The notes under the pieces are model-generated. The model was not told the DNA's origin, searched no databases, and saw nothing but the letters and a program-made list of their open reading frames with translations. DNA of 64,000 bases, taken from Nemopilema nomurai (Eukaryota; Cnidaria; Scyphozoa; Rhizostomeae; Rhizostomatidae). The position numbers and the translations under genes were made by a program. The DNA is taken from contig ML133454.1 of the NCBI GenBank assembly GCA_003864495.1, positions 1,831,149 through 1,895,148 of the forward strand. Direction: 5' to 3'. This document shows positions 61,391 through 64,000 of this stretch, one piece after another. The stretch's first letter is position 1; the number at the start of each line of letters is the position of its first letter.

Positions 61391-63614
61391 AGGTTCAGCT
61401 TGGTGTCCCCTACAGGCCTGGGTTCAGATTTCCCTGATCTTCGTTCATCTGGTTGCCTTGGATCCAGTCTGCTTGAGACTTGATAGCTCAGATCTTGACC
61501 CGCCATTCCAGACTCTTTATGATGAAACCAGCCTAGAGTTTGTGGCACGGAAATTTGTCGAGTGTCTGCAGCTAATACGTTTGAGGTCAATCGGAAAGCA
61601 CGTACAACATTGAGGGTTAAAAGGGGGTGTTGTGTGGGTGTCCCTGTGTCTATTTCTACAGAGCTCAGGTTGAATGTGGATGACTGTCAGTTGTGTAGGA
61701 CGTTTACTTCGTAATGCGATAATTGGAACACGATCAAGTTTGGGACAAAAAATTGCATTAGTTGGGTTATTCCCGCACAGGGCGTTTATTCAAATAATTT
61801 CCATGCTTAATTCGTTGCGGCCCTTGCTTTTAATGTTGGGAGAATGTTAATAACAGCTGACAATGTTAGGGACTCGTGGCGGGAAATGGGTACTCACGTT
61901 ATGAAAAATAACATCCACTTGTCAGTTGACTTTGATATGCAACAATATTTCTAAAAAACAGCACACTGTATAACTTGTTTAGAGGTTTCGTTTCATGACT
62001 CGAGCCACAAGGGAGAATGGCCTTGAACAAAACCTGGTTATTCATACAAGATTTCTTCTTTCAATCGTCTTTCCTGTTTTTAATACTAACTAATTCGATG
62101 CTATGATGAGCAATAACTAGTGAATAAAAATGATCAAAAAAAACCGAACTTGCTTTCATAGACATGCTAAGGAAAATCTTTAGAAACAGGAACTCCCTGG
62201 TAGAATTTGGTAGTGACGCAACCGATGTGAGTAAAAACAATAATACTCACTATTGTTATTACAAATGTTTTTGACATCCATGAATTAGAAGTTTACATAA
62301 ATGTACTTTTGATTGAAAATTCCAGACACACAGGACCAAACTGGCGGGTGGTGAAGACCAATTTCTACCTCAAGTCTTGGTTAAGTTAGGTTTACCAATG
62401 AACTTTTTTCTTTTGAATAGTTAAATTAGAGTTTAATCGAAATAGAAGCTTCCATAAGACCAAATAATCAAGCTTTACAACTTTTCCTTGCTATCATTCA
62501 ATTAGGACCTACAAGCAGAAACCAAGGCCTCTTACTTCTAGATGAAAACTGACTGCTTAACGAGATAATGAGTTTAATCTATGGGCATAGAAAAGTAATT
62601 CTAGCTCTAAAATGTGGAAATAAACCCTCACAAACAACGTCAAAGTTGCTAGAGCAAAATATTTAAATGCCTTCGTGTGTGAAAAGTAGGAAAGTTCCTA
62701 CGCTGCAAGATTTTTCCATTTGCAGAAAGTTTACTTCCATTATATATTCCTAGCTCGTTATTGCTGTTCTTGAGTCCCTTTAGGACAGCACATAAGCAGC
62801 TTTGTGCTTGAGAGCATAGGCTGAATGGACATAAAATAACTTACCCAGAAGCGCTACACTTATCAGGTAGAATATCTATAGCACCCAAACTAATTTCACA
62901 ACTTTCACTGAAGGAAATCCTAAAAACTTTTCGTCAAATGCCATGCCGTCCTTTCTCCAGTTTTTGCTGACGTGAGGCCTTCTGATTGTTAATTCGAATG
63001 GCGCGAAACTTTGCATCACGTGACCTTATTCATCTGTGGAAAATTTAGGGTATCAAATAATTAAGTAGTGGCATTAATAAAGAAGGTGGGAACTTTTTGG
63101 AGAATGACTAATAAAGGGCTGGGACTGCAAATAGAAAACAGTTTGTCGAGGCAGATTTTTCGAACAAGACATGACTGCACCAATTGAACGGCATATTGCG
63201 AGGCAGATTGCACCAATTGAACGGACATTAATAGAGATTTGCTAATATTTCTAAGAAAAAAGAATGGAAATGCTTCATCTACTTTCATGGTTTAACCACA
63301 AAAGTCTGTGCTCGTCAAATTGCATAACTCGTTATGAAGCACAACGGGAAAATGGATTGTGCTGGGTGATGAGAATGTTCAATTAGTGGCTGTTTAGTTA
63401 TGCTTACAACGAATATCAATGGGATGGAAAAGGCGAAAATCTTCGAGAGATGAATGAAGCATCAAGAATGAGAGACACGTACGTATGTTTTGGGCATAGG
63501 GGAAACATGCAAAAAAATTAGGCAGAACGATATGCTCGGAAGATTTGAGTTCTTTTAATGACCATGATCATGAAAATCGAAACATGATGAGCAAAAGCTG
63601 CATACTTCCAGGTA
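61391..63614. other. Intergenic, no gene recognised
   Basis: Open frames on both strands near 61354-61613 overlap and have no recognisable domain. The rest is AT-rich with nothing I can support. Confidence 0.4.
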
Positions 63615-63668
63615 CCCTGGGTACCAGACCCACTATGTACCAAGGATTAGTGGGTCTGGTACCCAGGG
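63615..63668. repeat. Perfect 21-bp hairpin
   Basis: The arm CCCTGGGTACCAGACCCAC plus TA (63615-63635) and its exact reverse complement (63648-63668) flank a 12-nt loop. It is probably a fragment or the whole of a short foldback element, since no transcript context was seen. Confidence 0.9.
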
Positions 63669-64000
63669 AACATTCCAAGCACCCAGGAAGAAAGAAGGTC
63701 ATCGACAACTTTATGCAAAAACGAAGATATCCATGTAATTCATATACAAGGACTTTGGAATGGCTCTGTATGGAACCGCTTAGTTACGGATAGGCTTTCC
63801 GTTTATACGATGCCTTTGAAACCGTACTGTGCAGAACCGTTTCTTTTTCCATTAACCCATGCCGATTTACCTCCAGTCGAATTTCCTCTCGCCTCGTCTC
63901 TAAGCGTACCTGGCGAGAACCGTTCCGAGTGTTCACACTAGAACTTTTCAGGACGGTTCTGTGCAGTACCTACTTTCTACGTGGACCCCTTTGGGTACTG
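63669..64000. other. Window end, no gene recognised
   Basis: The last 330 bp are less AT-rich and contain variants of GAACCGTT, CTGTGCAGAACCG and CTGTGCAGTACC, suggesting an interspersed repeat cut by the window edge. No coding feature was identified. Confidence 0.35.

Noticed and set aside
61354..61613. Overlapping ORFs of 78 and 85 codons on opposite strands
   Set aside because: Mutually antisense, adjacent to a repeat element end, and without familiar domains.

Overview
The window is AT-rich eukaryotic DNA with spliced genes, GT-AG introns and many miniature inverted-repeat elements. The gene set (LONP1, an SNX22/24-type sorting nexin, a WH1-containing WASP relative, UBA6) and compact introns of mostly 100-1000 bp point to a non-vertebrate animal. 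A cnidarian, perhaps an anthozoan, fits best, but that placement is inference and not proven. No tRNA, rRNA, CRISPR or bacterial operon structure was seen.

Layout. 1-3011: no gene recognised. 3012-7779: a giant, nearly perfect inverted repeat (two arms of about 2.35 kb around a 58-bp loop). 7780-11159: intergenic, with a nested pair of MITE-like elements (8703-9182) and three weak minus-strand ORFs. 11160-22768 (minus): complete 21-exon LONP1, the mitochondrial Lon protease. 23290-25473 (plus): complete 6-exon PX-domain sorting nexin, head-to-head with LONP1 across about 520 bp. 26136-30199 (minus): complete 9-exon WASP-family protein, tail-to-tail with the sorting nexin. 31684-59609 (minus): complete 27-exon UBA6, spread over 28 kb by long introns. 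59724-60193: a divergent, apparently frameshifted ORF pair starting 115 bp from the UBA6 start codon. 60194-64000: no gene, but a MITE-like element (60970-61390) and a perfect 21-bp hairpin (63615-63668).

Every exon boundary given for the four genes was read from the sequence and checked for splice dinucleotides and for continuous codon phase from start to stop. The resulting proteins are 969 aa (LONP1), 221 aa (sorting nexin), 654 aa (WASP-like) and 1010 aa (UBA6). Family assignments come from remembered conserved motifs, not from a database search.

The four genes act in different compartments: mitochondrial matrix proteolysis, endosomal phosphoinositide binding, Arp2/3-driven actin assembly and ubiquitin activation. 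I see no shared pathway; the clustering is positional. The two most unusual items are the 4.8-kb palindrome and the WASP relative, which keeps the WH1 domain and the WH2-central-acidic tail but shows neither a CRIB/GBD nor a proline-rich region.
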